Assembly (NCBI GenBank): GCA_904501975.1
Contig: CAJGCZ010000006.1
Span: 1-64,000 of the forward strand
Origin: an uncultured Akkermansia sp.
GTDB taxonomy: Bacteria; Verrucomicrobiota; Verrucomicrobiia; Verrucomicrobiales; Akkermansiaceae
Length of the DNA: 64,000 nt
Direction: 5' to 3'
Positions 56,253 through 64,000 of this stretch are shown piece after piece. The position numbers were made by a program, and so were the translations under genes. Position 1 is the first letter of the stretch. Each line of letters opens with the position of its first letter. A model generated the notes under the pieces. It was given only the letters and a program-made list of their open reading frames with translations, was not told the DNA's origin and ran no database searches.

Positions 56253-57158
56253 ATGAGCCTGCGCGACAAACTGGTAGATATTCTCCCGCAACTCCTCCCC
56301 ACCCACGAGGAGGATGCTATTAAAGGCACGGAGCTGATTGCCAGAGTGCGTGCAGTGTTGGGGAATGACTACTCCGACCGCTCCTTACGCTCACAATTCT
56401 CTTTCATTGCCTTAGAGCCGGACTCCTTTCTTGCTCGCGTTGAGAACGGCCAAGGGTACTACCTGCGCACGGAAGAAGCAGCTCCCTCCCTGCACAACAT
56501 GTTTGCCGGTGAGGCTGCCGCCTCTCGCGATGGGCAAGACCCGCTGCACATTGCCTTGGCGTTAGCCGTGCGCCTGTATGATACCGCAGGCATGGGCGTC
56601 TTTGTTTATCCCTTGGAGGAGGAAGAAAGCTGGGAGCACCCGGACCTCATTGCCGTGCAATGGCCCGCCGGAACAACGGATGAATCCGGCAGCTACATTT
56701 TTGAAGACTCGGCAGATACCACACCTCACCTGCGCGCTGTATGTGTAGCCGTGGCCGATGATGCGGAAAGTTGCCGCCGCGCCTTTTTCCGCACCTTATC
56801 GTGCAGCCTCGGCGCTCAACAGGCAGAGCTTCTCATCATTGCAGACGAGGCTGAATCGCCGGATGAACTCACGGAATTGGCAACACTGTATGGCGTCGGC
56901 ATCCGCATTATGAGCACCGATGTCACCATCGCAGGCACCCTGCCCCGAGCAGATGAGATTTTCCGTGCCGATGCCGAACACGCACGAGCCCTGTTGGCAG
57001 AACTACCCGTTGCCACCTTGGCCCATCCCCGTTTTCGCGAGCGTCCCCTGCTTACAGCGCAGCACCGCCCGGCTACGGCTGCGGCCCTTCAATGGGCACA
57101 AAGCTGCATTGCCAAAGGCCGTGTCGAACCGTACGAAATGCGCGTTGCTGTCAACTAA
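56253..57158 (+). CDS. Uncharacterised protein with a possible N-terminal winged-helix region
   Basis: 301 residues, no signal peptide or membrane segment. The first 75 residues (GTELIARVRAVLGNDYSDRSLRSQFSFI then VENGQGYYLR) read like a winged-helix (HARE- or restriction-type HTH) domain. The rest, with ESWEHPDLIAVQWPAG and LRAVCVAVADDAESCRRAFFRTLSCSLG, alternates strands and helices. The HPD...V pattern recalls restriction-endonuclease-like folds, but this is weak. It lies 18 bases after tsaD and 8 bases before the next gene, so it belongs to the clpP operon. Confidence 0.6.
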   Translation: MSLRDKLVDILPQLLPTHEEDAIKGTELIARVRAVLGNDYSDRSLRSQFSFIALEPDSFLARVENGQGYYLRTEEAAPSLHNMFAGEAAASRDGQDPLHIALALAVRLYDTAGMGVFVYPLEEEESWEHPDLIAVQWPAGTTDESGSYIFEDSADTTPHLRAVCVAVADDAESCRRAFFRTLSCSLGAQQAELLIIADEAESPDELTELATLYGVGIRIMSTDVTIAGTLPRADEIFRADAEHARALLAELPVATLAHPRFRERPLLTAQHRPATAAALQWAQSCIAKGRVEPYEMRVAVN

Positions 57159-57166
57159 GAATCGTC

Positions 57167-57931
57167 ATGACCGGTAGAAAAAGAAAAGCACTGCGCATTT
57201 TGCTCATCATCTGCCTGATAGCAGGCGCTGCATACGGCACCCTGACCGCACTGCGCGGCCTGTGCCTTTCTGCCATGTACGTGCACGAAACCGTACCCAT
57301 TACCGGGGCGATTATCGATATTCGTCAGCGTCCGTTTGAGTCGTTTGCGGAAGCGCTGGACTCCGGCAATCTTTCCTGGGGGGGCGATATGGCCTACTTT
57401 CCCATCGTTTCCTTTGCCTTTGAAAACGGCGCCTACATACATCGCCTTGCGTTAACGGTGCCGGACAATGAGCCCTGCCGCATAGGCGACGCTATTGAAC
57501 TACGCACCTATCCCTACAATCCTACCACCCCGGACAGCACCCCCTGGCGACCGGAAGGTGTACAACCCAATCGTGCTTCTTATCTTTGGGGCGGGCACGC
57601 TCTCTACCTTTTCGCCTCCCTTATCTGTGGGGCAATTGCATGGCTCATGATTCGTAAGCCACGCGCTAAAACAGCCCCGGCAAAACCCAAGCAGAAAGCA
57701 CCTTCACAAACAAGCTCGCCCAAGAAAACCAAGAGCGAGCATGCCTCGCTGGGATTGTCTGAGGAGCCGTTTGCCTTGTCGTCCTCCTCGCAACCGACCA
57801 AAAAACCTCGCGCTCCCCGCAAAAAGAAAGCGGCGGACCCCAACGCCCCCGCCAAGCCACGCACCGCAAAAGCGGCAAATCCGAATGCCCCCAAAAAGCC
57901 GCGCACCCGCAAAAAAGCCACCGGCGAATGA
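57167..57931 (+). CDS. DUF3592-like membrane protein with a histone H1-like basic tail
   Basis: 254 residues. One membrane helix (LRILLIICLIAGAAYGTLTA), a periplasmic domain (about 38-140) with VPITGAIIDIRQRP...YFPIVSFAFENGAYIHRL, as in DUF3592 proteins, then a second helix (HALYLFASLICGAIAWLMI). From about residue 165 to the end is an 85-residue Lys/Pro/Ala tail with KPRAPRKKKAADPNAPAKPR and NPNAPKKPRTRKK, which resembles histone H1 or HMG linker sequence. Predicted topology puts the tail in the cytoplasm. Start at 57167, 8 bases after the previous gene. Confidence 0.75.
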   Translation: MTGRKRKALRILLIICLIAGAAYGTLTALRGLCLSAMYVHETVPITGAIIDIRQRPFESFAEALDSGNLSWGGDMAYFPIVSFAFENGAYIHRLALTVPDNEPCRIGDAIELRTYPYNPTTPDSTPWRPEGVQPNRASYLWGGHALYLFASLICGAIAWLMIRKPRAKTAPAKPKQKAPSQTSSPKKTKSEHASLGLSEEPFALSSSSQPTKKPRAPRKKKAADPNAPAKPRTAKAANPNAPKKPRTRKKATGE

Positions 57932-57965
57932 CGCTGAGAAACAGCACTGCTGACTGTCATCGGCC

Positions 57966-57993
57966 TTGACATCTCGCCGCGGCATGATACATT
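57966..57993 (+). promoter_or_regulatory. Candidate promoter of the 58032-58508 gene
   Basis: Consensus TTGACA (57966-57971), a 16-base spacer and TACATT (57988-57993), with a leader of about 30 bases. Confidence 0.55.
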
Positions 57994-58031
57994 AGGGGGC
58001 ATCCGATACCATTTAACCCTCACATCATACC

Positions 58032-58508
58032 ATGAAGAAAATTAGCGTATTAGCCGCTCTGTGTGCCGCTGTTGCCGGCACGGTACAAGCCAATGATTTC
58101 CTGAACGCCGTTAAGGATGCCGCCGTCAACGAGGCCAAAACTCAGGTGGACACCGCCGTGCAGTCCAAGGTAACAGAAGTAACCAACAGCGTCACCGGCA
58201 CCACCTCCTCCACGGTAACGGAGCTCCAGAACAAAGCCGCTGCTGCCCAGCAGGCCGTAACAGACGTGCAGAACAAGGCCAACGCCGTGCAGTCCGAGAT
58301 TGAGGCTGCTAAGGCCGGTGCAGAAAACGCTGTTACTGACACCAAGAACAAGCTCGAAACCGCTCAGAACGACGCTAAGAAGGCTATAGAATCCGCCAAG
58401 AATGCCCAGAAGAACGCTAAGGCTGAGGCTAAGAAGACTGCTGAAAAGGAAGCCCGCAAGGCTACCGGCAAGGCTGTCAAGGGCGGTCTTAAGAAGCTGG
58501 GTCTGTAA
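58032..58508 (+). CDS. Secreted Ala/Lys-rich helical protein
   Basis: 158 residues with a signal peptide (MKKISVLAALCAAVAGTVQA). The mature part is an almost continuous amphipathic helix rich in Ala, Lys, Asn and Thr (AAAAQQAVTDVQNKANAVQSE and so on), ending with KGGLKKLGL. The repeats of AxxxxxxA with regular charge resemble LEA-like or apolipoprotein-like proteins. It could coat membrane or polymer surfaces. I do not recognise a named family. The gene stands alone with its own promoter. Confidence 0.75.
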   Translation: MKKISVLAALCAAVAGTVQANDFLNAVKDAAVNEAKTQVDTAVQSKVTEVTNSVTGTTSSTVTELQNKAAAAQQAVTDVQNKANAVQSEIEAAKAGAENAVTDTKNKLETAQNDAKKAIESAKNAQKNAKAEAKKTAEKEARKATGKAVKGGLKKLGL

Positions 58509-58531
58509 AGCACCTGCTCCCCATTCTTTCG

Positions 58532-58575
58532 GCAAAGTGAGGTTGTTATTCATCGCGCTTAAGACCTCACTTTGC
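58532..58575. other. Perfect 12-base inverted repeat downstream of 58032-58508
   Basis: gcaaagtgaggt (58532-58543) pairs with acctcactttgc (58564-58575). There is no T run, so it is a weak terminator at best. The rest of 58576-58649 shows nothing else. Confidence 0.5.
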
Positions 58576-58649
58576 TGATGATAAGCCTTCCCCATGCTTC
58601 TTTGCCTGATAAAAAATAGAGATTTATCAAAAAAAGACGTAAATTTGGC

Positions 58650-58678
58650 TTGCCAAATGCAAGCAAATGAGGTATAAA
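58650..58678 (+). promoter_or_regulatory. Promoter of the small basic protein gene
   Basis: TTGCCA (58650-58655), a 17-base spacer and TATAAA (58673-58678). A strong match; the leader is about 47 bases. Confidence 0.7.
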
Positions 58679-58731
58679 AGGCGACCACCTTTCCGCAGTG
58701 ATGCGGGTAAACTTTTACACAACACACGAAT

Positions 58732-58887
58732 ATGTCCAAGCACTCCACACTTAAAGCAACCGGTACCGTTGGCGGTAAGCGTTCTGTCCTCAAGCGTTTT
58801 GAGCGTGTTAAGCTCATGAAGGAACGCGGTCAGTGGAAGCAGGGTCAGAGCCCCATTGGTCTGCCCAAGACCAAGTTCGAGGCCTGA
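58732..58887 (+). CDS. Small basic protein of the Verrucomicrobia/Planctomycetes/Chlamydiae type
   Basis: 51 residues, about 30 per cent basic. MSKHSTLKATG then GGKRSVLKRFERVKLMKERG and SPIGLPKTK match the layout of a small basic protein I know from the PVC superphylum (S-hydrophobic-H-S-L-K, then R-N/S-V-L-x-R-x-E-R, ending GLPK). Its function is unclear; an association with ribosomal RNA has been suggested. The strong promoter fits an abundant protein. It is too short for most automated gene calls but is supported by promoter, composition and family pattern. Confidence 0.85.
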   Translation: MSKHSTLKATGTVGGKRSVLKRFERVKLMKERGQWKQGQSPIGLPKTKFEA

Positions 58888-58938
58888 TGCCGTTCACGCC
58901 GGCCCTCAGCAAATGAGGGTTACAAACAACATTTTCCG

Positions 58939-58972
58939 GAGCCTCTCGGTATATTACCGCGAGGCTCTTTAT
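58939..58972 (+). terminator. Terminator after the small basic protein gene
   Basis: gagcctc-t-cggta pairs with taccg-cgaggctc, followed by a short TTT run. Confidence 0.65.
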
Positions 58973-59030
58973 GATTCAATTTACTTAAAGTTAAGCTATA
59001 CGCGCGCGAGCGCGAACCCTGAAAGTTACC

Positions 59031-60467
59031 ATGACAGAAGAAAGCACATACCCGCCCGCACCGGAGGGCAGCGTACGACTGAATAAATTTTTGGCTACAT
59101 GCGGCTATGAGTCCCGCCGCGCAGCAGACCGTTTGATTGCAGAGGGCCGTGTAGAAGTCAACGGCAAGGTGGTAGACACCCCCGGCCTGCGTGTACTGCC
59201 CACCGACTTTGTGAAGGTGGATGGCCGCCATGCCACGCCTAAGGAGGAGGTTGTACTGCTGCTCAACAAGCCGCGTGGCTTTGTATGCAGCCGCGATGCT
59301 CAAGGCGCCATCGGCACGGTATATGATTTGCTGCCCGCCAAGTATCGTTATGCCAACTACATCGGCCGTTTGGATGCCGATAGCGAGGGCTTGCTCATTT
59401 TCACCAACAACGGTACGCTTAGCCAAAGCATTGGCCACCCCACCGGCGGTATTGAAAAAGAATACTGGGTCACGCTCGACCAGGCTTTCGACAGCAGCGT
59501 GCTGATTCAGTTGCTGAAGGGAGTGCGTATTCCTGAGGGCCAGGCCAAGGCCAAATACGTATCTCGCCTCAGCGCCCGCCGCGCTTGCGTGGTGCTGGAG
59601 CAAGGGCTGAAGCGCCAGGTGCGCCAAATGTTCTCTTGCTTAGGTCTGCGCGTTAAGAAACTGGTGCGCGTCCGTATCGGTTCCCTGTGGGGCGGCGATT
59701 TGGAGCCCGGCCACGTTACGCTGATGGATGCTGAGCAGATTGCCCAGGCTACCACCAATCCGCGCCGTCGCAAGGGTCTGATGGGGGCTAAGCAGGTATT
59801 CAAGCCGCGCCCGCAGGCTCAGAAGCATGATTCCCGCATTGAGGATGAGGAAGACAGCTACGTCTTCAATCCGGCAGACTTTGAAACAGAGGAGGAAGCC
59901 CTCGAGTCCGCCACCAAGTTTACAGAGGGCGAGGCCTTTGAGCCCGAGCGTGATAACGCACATCGCCCCTTCGGCAAGGCACCCGGTGCCCGCCGCGAGT
60001 CTTTTGGCCGTGGTGGCGAGCGTCGTTCCTTTGGCGACGGCGAGCGCCGTGGCGGTTTCCGAGGCGAGCGTCGTTCCTTCGGTGACGGCGAGCGCAAGGG
60101 CGGTTTCCGTGGTGAGCGCCGTTCCTTCGGTGACGGCGAGCGCAAGGGCGGTTTCCGTGGTGAGCGCCGTTCCTTCGGTGACGGCGAGCGCAAGGGCGGT
60201 TTCCGTGGTGAACGTCGTTCCTTCGGTGATGGCGAGCGCAAGGGCGGTTTCCGTGGCGAACGTCGTTCCTTCGGTGACGGCGAGCGCAAGGGCGGTTTCC
60301 GTGGTGAGCGCCGTTCCTTCGGTGACGGCGAGCGCAAGGGCGGTTTCCGTGGCGAGCGTCGTTCCTTTGGTGATGGCGAGCGCAAGGGCGGTTTCCGTGG
60401 CGAGCGTCGTTCCTTTGGCAGCAATGGCCCGCGCAGAGGCGGGTTTGGCGGCCAAAGAAAGAAGTAA
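59031..60467 (+). CDS. RluB/RsuA-family 23S/16S rRNA pseudouridine synthase with RG-rich repeat tail
   Basis: 478 residues. An S4 RNA-binding domain (VRLNKFLATCGYESRRAADRLI) precedes the catalytic domain with YIGRLDADSEGLLIFTNNG, where Asp115 is the nucleophile. GLKRQVRQMFSCLG and RIGSLWGGDLEPG match RluB/RsuA. The core ends near 245. An acidic linker follows (SRIEDEEDSYVFNPADFE), then about 150 residues of Arg/Gly repeats at the C-terminus. Such RGG-like tails bind RNA non-specifically in helicases and may increase rRNA affinity. Whether the substrate is 23S or 16S is open. Confidence 0.92.
   Translation: MTEESTYPPAPEGSVRLNKFLATCGYESRRAADRLIAEGRVEVNGKVVDTPGLRVLPTDFVKVDGRHATPKEEVVLLLNKPRGFVCSRDAQGAIGTVYDLLPAKYRYANYIGRLDADSEGLLIFTNNGTLSQSIGHPTGGIEKEYWVTLDQAFDSSVLIQLLKGVRIPEGQAKAKYVSRLSARRACVVLEQGLKRQVRQMFSCLGLRVKKLVRVRIGSLWGGDLEPGHVTLMDAEQIAQATTNPRRRKGLMGAKQVFKPRPQAQKHDSRIEDEEDSYVFNPADFETEEEALESATKFTEGEAFEPERDNAHRPFGKAPGARRESFGRGGERRSFGDGERRGGFRGERRSFGDGERKGGFRGERRSFGDGERKGGFRGERRSFGDGERKGGFRGERRSFGDGERKGGFRGERRSFGDGERKGGFRGERRSFGDGERKGGFRGERRSFGDGERKGGFRGERRSFGSNGPRRGGFGGQRKK
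60015..60419 (+). repeat. 48-base in-frame tandem repeat, 8 full units and a partial ninth
   Basis: Each unit encodes GERRSFGDGERKGGFR; the first reads RRGG. Units begin at 60015, 60063, 60111, 60159, 60207, 60255, 60303 and 60351, with a partial one at 60399. Units differ only at a few synonymous sites (ggtgac/ggtgat, cgc/cgt), which suggests recent expansion by slippage or recombination. Confidence 0.92.
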
Positions 60468-60478
60468 TTTCTTAAAAC

Positions 60479-60524
60479 AATCGGATGTTGAATGGTCGGC
60501 AACTTCATTCAACATCCGATTTTC
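60479..60524 (+). terminator. Terminator after the pseudouridine synthase gene
   Basis: aatcggatgttgaatg pairs with cattcaacatccgatt, followed by TTCTT. Confidence 0.85.
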
Positions 60525-60559
60525 TTATTGTACAATTTTACAGCAACCAACATCCCCGT

Positions 60560-61966
60560 ATGATTCCCACCCGCCTTTTGTTGTTACTCTTTGCAGCCCC
60601 CCTGCTCCATGCAAAAGAAACAGCCCCGGCACCGGCACAGTACAGCTGTACGGATGAAAGCTTGGAAAGCAACTTAGCAGAATTGAAAAACCAAGCAGAG
60701 GGAGGAAATGCCGCAGCCGCAGCTCAAGTGTACGCGGCCTATGCACGCAACCGCCACAAAGTGCAAGCCGAAGCTTGGTTTAACCGCTGGCTACAGCTGC
60801 GAGAAGAAGAGGCTCAAGCCGGCAACACGGATGCCATGCGCGAAGTGGGCACCTTATACTTGCGCGGCGATGTTTATCTGGCCCCTAATCCGCAACGAGC
60901 TGTCACCCTGTTATCGCAAGCCGCAGAAGCCGGAGACGCAGCAGCGGCCATCCTCTTGGGCGAGCACTTCAGCAAAACAGCCCCCGAGGACAGCAAGCTT
61001 TTTTACGCCAAAGCGTACAACATTTATAAAGCCGTTGCAGAGGCCGATGCCGACAGCAATGACTTGCAAGCAGACCGGCGCCACGCTCTGGAAATGCTGG
61101 GTGATATGGAGCTTTCCGGCATTGGTACAGAGCAGCAAACGGACACCGGTATTACCCACTTAGAGCAAGCCGGCACCCCCACGGCGCTCATGCGTCTCTT
61201 CCAAGTCTACGTTAAAGGTATAGGCGTTGAGGCAGATATGCTCAAAGCACTGAGCTACGCACAACAATTGGCGGACATGAATCCTAAAAGTCCCCACACC
61301 GGACAAATGGCATGGGTAATGGCCGATGCTTACTTAAACGGTAAATACGGATTAGAGGCAAACCCGGAATTGGGCAACAAATACCTGGATATTGCAGATA
61401 CCGAAAACATAGCCCCCGCCATCTACTGCAAAGCTCTGCTCCAGCAAAAGGAAGGCAAAAACAAGCAAGCCTTCATCAACTTTAGCCGCGCCGCATCCAT
61501 GGGCAACCCGGAGGCCGGCATGCACGCAGCACTCATTCAGCTCCATGGGGCTGAGGGTGTGCAAAAAAATGAGGAAATGGCCATCGAAACCCTCAAGCGT
61601 ATTTCTGATAGATGCAGCGTGGGTAACGAGTGGTATGTGGGCCGTGCCCCGTACGAGCTGGCTCTGTACTATGACCGCGTCGGCGCCAAAGAACAAGCCG
61701 ACCTTTGGTACCGCATTGCCAGTGACCGCAACGTGGTGGAGGCCATGGCCCGCCGCGGGCTCTGCCACATCATCCCCGGGGGAGAGTTAGAGTGGAGCCC
61801 CACAGCCATGTTCAAATGGTGGAAGATAGGCAGTGAAGCCGGAGACGCCACCTGCTCGCGCTACCTCAACATCTTCATCTGGGGCGTGGTTCCCTGCATT
61901 CTGCTGTTCGTATTCGGGCTGCCGGTGTTGATTGTGCACATTCTCAACAAACGCAATAGTGATTGA
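60560..61966 (+). CDS. Secreted Sel1-like repeat protein with C-terminal membrane helix
   Basis: 468 residues. Signal peptide (MIPTRLLLLLFAAPLLHA), then Sel1-like/TPR repeats (for example AMREVGTLYLRGDVYLAPNP...AVTLLSQAAEAGDAAAAILLGEHF), and one C-terminal membrane helix (VVPCILLFVFGLPVLIVHIL) with a short charged tail. Sel1 proteins mediate protein-protein contacts at membranes. The ATG at 60560 is preferred because the frame upstream covers the terminator. The following gene also encodes a signal-peptide protein with helical repeats; the pair may be related. Confidence 0.85.
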   Translation: MIPTRLLLLLFAAPLLHAKETAPAPAQYSCTDESLESNLAELKNQAEGGNAAAAAQVYAAYARNRHKVQAEAWFNRWLQLREEEAQAGNTDAMREVGTLYLRGDVYLAPNPQRAVTLLSQAAEAGDAAAAILLGEHFSKTAPEDSKLFYAKAYNIYKAVAEADADSNDLQADRRHALEMLGDMELSGIGTEQQTDTGITHLEQAGTPTALMRLFQVYVKGIGVEADMLKALSYAQQLADMNPKSPHTGQMAWVMADAYLNGKYGLEANPELGNKYLDIADTENIAPAIYCKALLQQKEGKNKQAFINFSRAASMGNPEAGMHAALIQLHGAEGVQKNEEMAIETLKRISDRCSVGNEWYVGRAPYELALYYDRVGAKEQADLWYRIASDRNVVEAMARRGLCHIIPGGELEWSPTAMFKWWKIGSEAGDATCSRYLNIFIWGVVPCILLFVFGLPVLIVHILNKRNSD

Positions 61967-62016
61967 GCGGCAACTTTCTGTCGCAAAAAAATAACATCTT
62001 CACTATTACAAGTTTC

Positions 62017-62045
62017 TTGCTATCATGCTCCGGTTTTGCTAGAAT
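62017..62045 (+). promoter_or_regulatory. Promoter of the last gene, leaderless geometry
   Basis: TTGCTA (62017-62022), a 17-base spacer and TAGAAT (62040-62045). The ATG at 62052 follows after six bases. Confidence 0.65.
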
Positions 62046-62051
62046 CGGGGC

Positions 62052-64000
62052 ATGAAAGCTTTTGTGATTTCTTCTCTACTGGCTACCCTGCCCCTGATGA
62101 GCGCTTCCATCTGCTCCGCTGAGCAAACAGAGCTCTGCACAGTTGGCGCGGAATCCTCGGCTCAGCAGGCAGCTGCCGACTTGCTTGCTTTTGAGCTGCC
62201 AGCCCAAGCCTCGCCCGGACTTCGCGAGTATCTGCTCACCGCGCAGGATCTTGCATTCGTTTGTCTGTATATTGCAGCCGACACACCGGAAGAGCAACAA
62301 ACATTATTAAAATTGGCGATTGAGAAACAAAAGCACAGCCTCGTTGCAGCCATTCATCTGGACACATATTTGGCGCGTTTGGCAAAAGGAGAAATCACCC
62401 CGGAGTTCCAGCAGCAGAAAGAAAATGAGATAGAAGCGTTGGTGAGCCATTACGATAGAGCCATCACCTTTGCCGGCATCCTTGTTCACTGCAATCCTTA
62501 CCTCAATGATACGCAAAAGCAGGAGAAAATCAACGCGCTCATCTCTCGCGGTAAAGACGGCAAGGACCCGCTCAACCTCACCAATGCTGCCATTAACAGA
62601 TTGTTCAGCAAGTATGGTGACATTGATGCAGATGAAGCCGTCTCACTCCTCAAATCGGCCACCCGGTACTATGTTTTCAGCACAACAAGAGCGCAAGAGA
62701 TAGAGCCGGGTATCTGGGAAGCCTTGGAGCGCTATTGCGAATTAAAAGGTCCGGATTTCAATGTACTGCGCATGGCCTGCATCGAACATGCATTAAGTTG
62801 CAATAACGGTGAGAACTTTAAGACAAATGCACGTCTATGGTACAGATTAGGCTTACTGTGCGATGCTCAACACCCCGGCGCTTGGGGATACGATAGTCAC
62901 AATAAAGCCTTCGTCGGCTATAAAACGGCCACGGCTATCGGCCACCCCGATGCCGCCATGAAATTGCTCCGCTACGCAGAAACGCAAGAAGAGATCGATT
63001 TGCTGAAAAACAAGGCAAAAGCAGCCGGATGGGATGCCTCTACGGATTATGCCAACGAAGCATGCAGCCGCAGCGGCAACTGGAATAGAAGTTTTAACCT
63101 TCCCTATTACATGAGCACGGAGGAGGAGTTTCTGACCGGATGCCGTATTGCCAAACTCTTATCAAAGTGCACTCTCATGGTGGATGAAAATAAGATGTCC
63201 CAATATTCCGCGAACCCTTGGACAGTCACCATGTTCAAGTTAGCCGTCAACATTCGCGAACAGGAGGCGCTCGTCCATACGGATTTGTGGCCGGGCAAAG
63301 ACCTTAGCCCGGAGCAATGGAAACGCTTGGACGATGTGACGAAACAAGCTAGCCTCAACGAAGCGGATTATTCCAACGCGCCGGCCCGAAAAGCGTCCAT
63401 ATACAGAGAAGGATGCGGTGGCACAAGAGCCGGCAAATCACTCATCAATCTGATTTGCACATGGCAGGAGGCGATGGATAAAGGCGATGTAGGCGCCGCT
63501 ACCCAATGGGCCACATACTCACTCAAACAAGACCCCAACAACAAAGAGGCGTTCAACACGCTCTATTCCGCTTACGACTCATGGGAACCCTCGGCCATCG
63601 ACTTCTTTTCCAGAAAAGATTTTTCCGCAGGCAAATACATGTCGTTCACTCCGAATGATGAAGCGAAGTATTATATCAAACAAAAAGCGCTTGCTATAGG
63701 CAGCAACCGTGTTTGGAAAGAAATTGCCGACACGGCCACGGATGAGGAAACCAAACTGGCAGCCCTGCTGTTAGCCGTGAGAAACAATGAGTTATTGCCC
63801 TCCCGGACCGATGATGCCTTGCAGGGCTATGCCCAAAAGCACCCGGAAATGGCTGATGCTATTTATATTATCCGCCTCATCATCTTGAGAGAGGCTTTAG
63901 ATTCATCCTATCCTACTCAAACACATGAGGCTTATAACAGATTGTGCAGTCTATTAGAAGAAATACCGGCCGGCTTAATTTCCAAAGAAGCAGCGCAGGA
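62052..64000 (+). CDS. Secreted helical-repeat protein, C-terminus beyond the window
   Basis: An open frame of at least 649 codons with no stop before the window end. Signal peptide (MKAFVISSLLATLPLMSASICSA). The visible part is helical with Sel1/TPR-like stretches, such as NARLWYRLGLLCDAQHPGAWG and TATAIGHPDAAMKLLRYAE. No catalytic motif is visible. It starts 85 bases after the Sel1 protein gene and has its own leaderless-type promoter. Because the end is missing, anchors or further domains cannot be judged. Confidence 0.78.
   Translation, partial: MKAFVISSLLATLPLMSASICSAEQTELCTVGAESSAQQAAADLLAFELPAQASPGLREYLLTAQDLAFVCLYIAADTPEEQQTLLKLAIEKQKHSLVAAIHLDTYLARLAKGEITPEFQQQKENEIEALVSHYDRAITFAGILVHCNPYLNDTQKQEKINALISRGKDGKDPLNLTNAAINRLFSKYGDIDADEAVSLLKSATRYYVFSTTRAQEIEPGIWEALERYCELKGPDFNVLRMACIEHALSCNNGENFKTNARLWYRLGLLCDAQHPGAWGYDSHNKAFVGYKTATAIGHPDAAMKLLRYAETQEEIDLLKNKAKAAGWDASTDYANEACSRSGNWNRSFNLPYYMSTEEEFLTGCRIAKLLSKCTLMVDENKMSQYSANPWTVTMFKLAVNIREQEALVHTDLWPGKDLSPEQWKRLDDVTKQASLNEADYSNAPARKASIYREGCGGTRAGKSLINLICTWQEAMDKGDVGAATQWATYSLKQDPNNKEAFNTLYSAYDSWEPSAIDFFSRKDFSAGKYMSFTPNDEAKYYIKQKALAIGSNRVWKEIADTATDEETKLAALLLAVRNNELLPSRTDDALQGYAQKHPEMADAIYIIRLIILREALDSSYPTQTHEAYNRLCSLLEEIPAGLISKEAAQ

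Noticed and set aside
59640..60515. Antisense repeat frame of the pseudouridine synthase tail
   Set aside because: Its Thr/Ala/Leu repeats are only the complement of the 48-base repeat.

Overview
The window looks like chromosomal DNA from a host-associated member of the Verrucomicrobiota, most likely Akkermansia or a close relative. Three things support this. There is a 51-residue 'small basic protein' of the type I associate with the Verrucomicrobia/Planctomycetes/Chlamydiae group (58732-58887). There is a very large secreted protein ending in a PEP-CTERM anchor (21774-25253). And there is a mucin-type degradation set: secreted sialidase, secreted clan GH-D glycosidase, secreted sulfatase and a GH31 glucosidase. 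The lineage call is an inference; no 16S gene is present.

Layout. 1-3.6 kb: a truncated array of tandem hairpins, a sialidase, a small secreted protein and a gene-free stretch. 3.6-14.6 kb: secreted GH36-like enzyme, tRNA-Cys, glutamate decarboxylase, two small DNA-binding-type proteins, an alpha-glucan phosphorylase homologue, an AI-2E family exporter, lysA and a beta-CASP nuclease. 14.6-21.6 kb: dispersed palindromic repeats, a DUF4143 AAA ATPase that looks acquired, pflA, a secreted ankyrin protein, and a minus-strand ridA-coaC-secreted protein operon. 21.7-29.2 kb: PEP-CTERM SGNH esterase, sulfatase, aldo/keto reductase and hpt. 29.3-36.2 kb, all minus strand: thrS-infC; a compact sugar-activation cluster (GT25, mannose-isomerase-type cupin, a nucleotidyltransferase, and a nucleotidyltransferase-GHMP kinase fusion); and a yqjD/yqjE/yqjK-like trio. 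36.4-52.5 kb: a carA homologue lacking its glutaminase triad, purA, a GtrII-like membrane protein, an aroD-transporter-rlhA operon, an EamA transporter, a hinT-GH31-histidine kinase operon, an S-adenosylhomocysteine-hydrolase-like protein, and a membrane protein plus thioesterase. 52.5-64 kb: rplS, clpP-clpX-tsaD, envelope proteins, the small basic protein, an RluB-type pseudouridine synthase with an RG-rich repeat tail, and two secreted helical-repeat proteins, the last running off the window.

Expression signals. Many promoters fit a TTGnnn-N17-TAnnnT model. At six genes the -10 box ends only 6-8 bases before the ATG, so these mRNAs are predicted to be leaderless. Shine-Dalgarno sequences are rare apart from rplS.

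The observations most worth a second look are the carA homologue with all three catalytic residues replaced, the tandem array of different self-complementary hairpins joined by a constant linker at the left edge, the kinase/nucleotidyltransferase fusion cluster, and the systematic leaderless promoter geometry.
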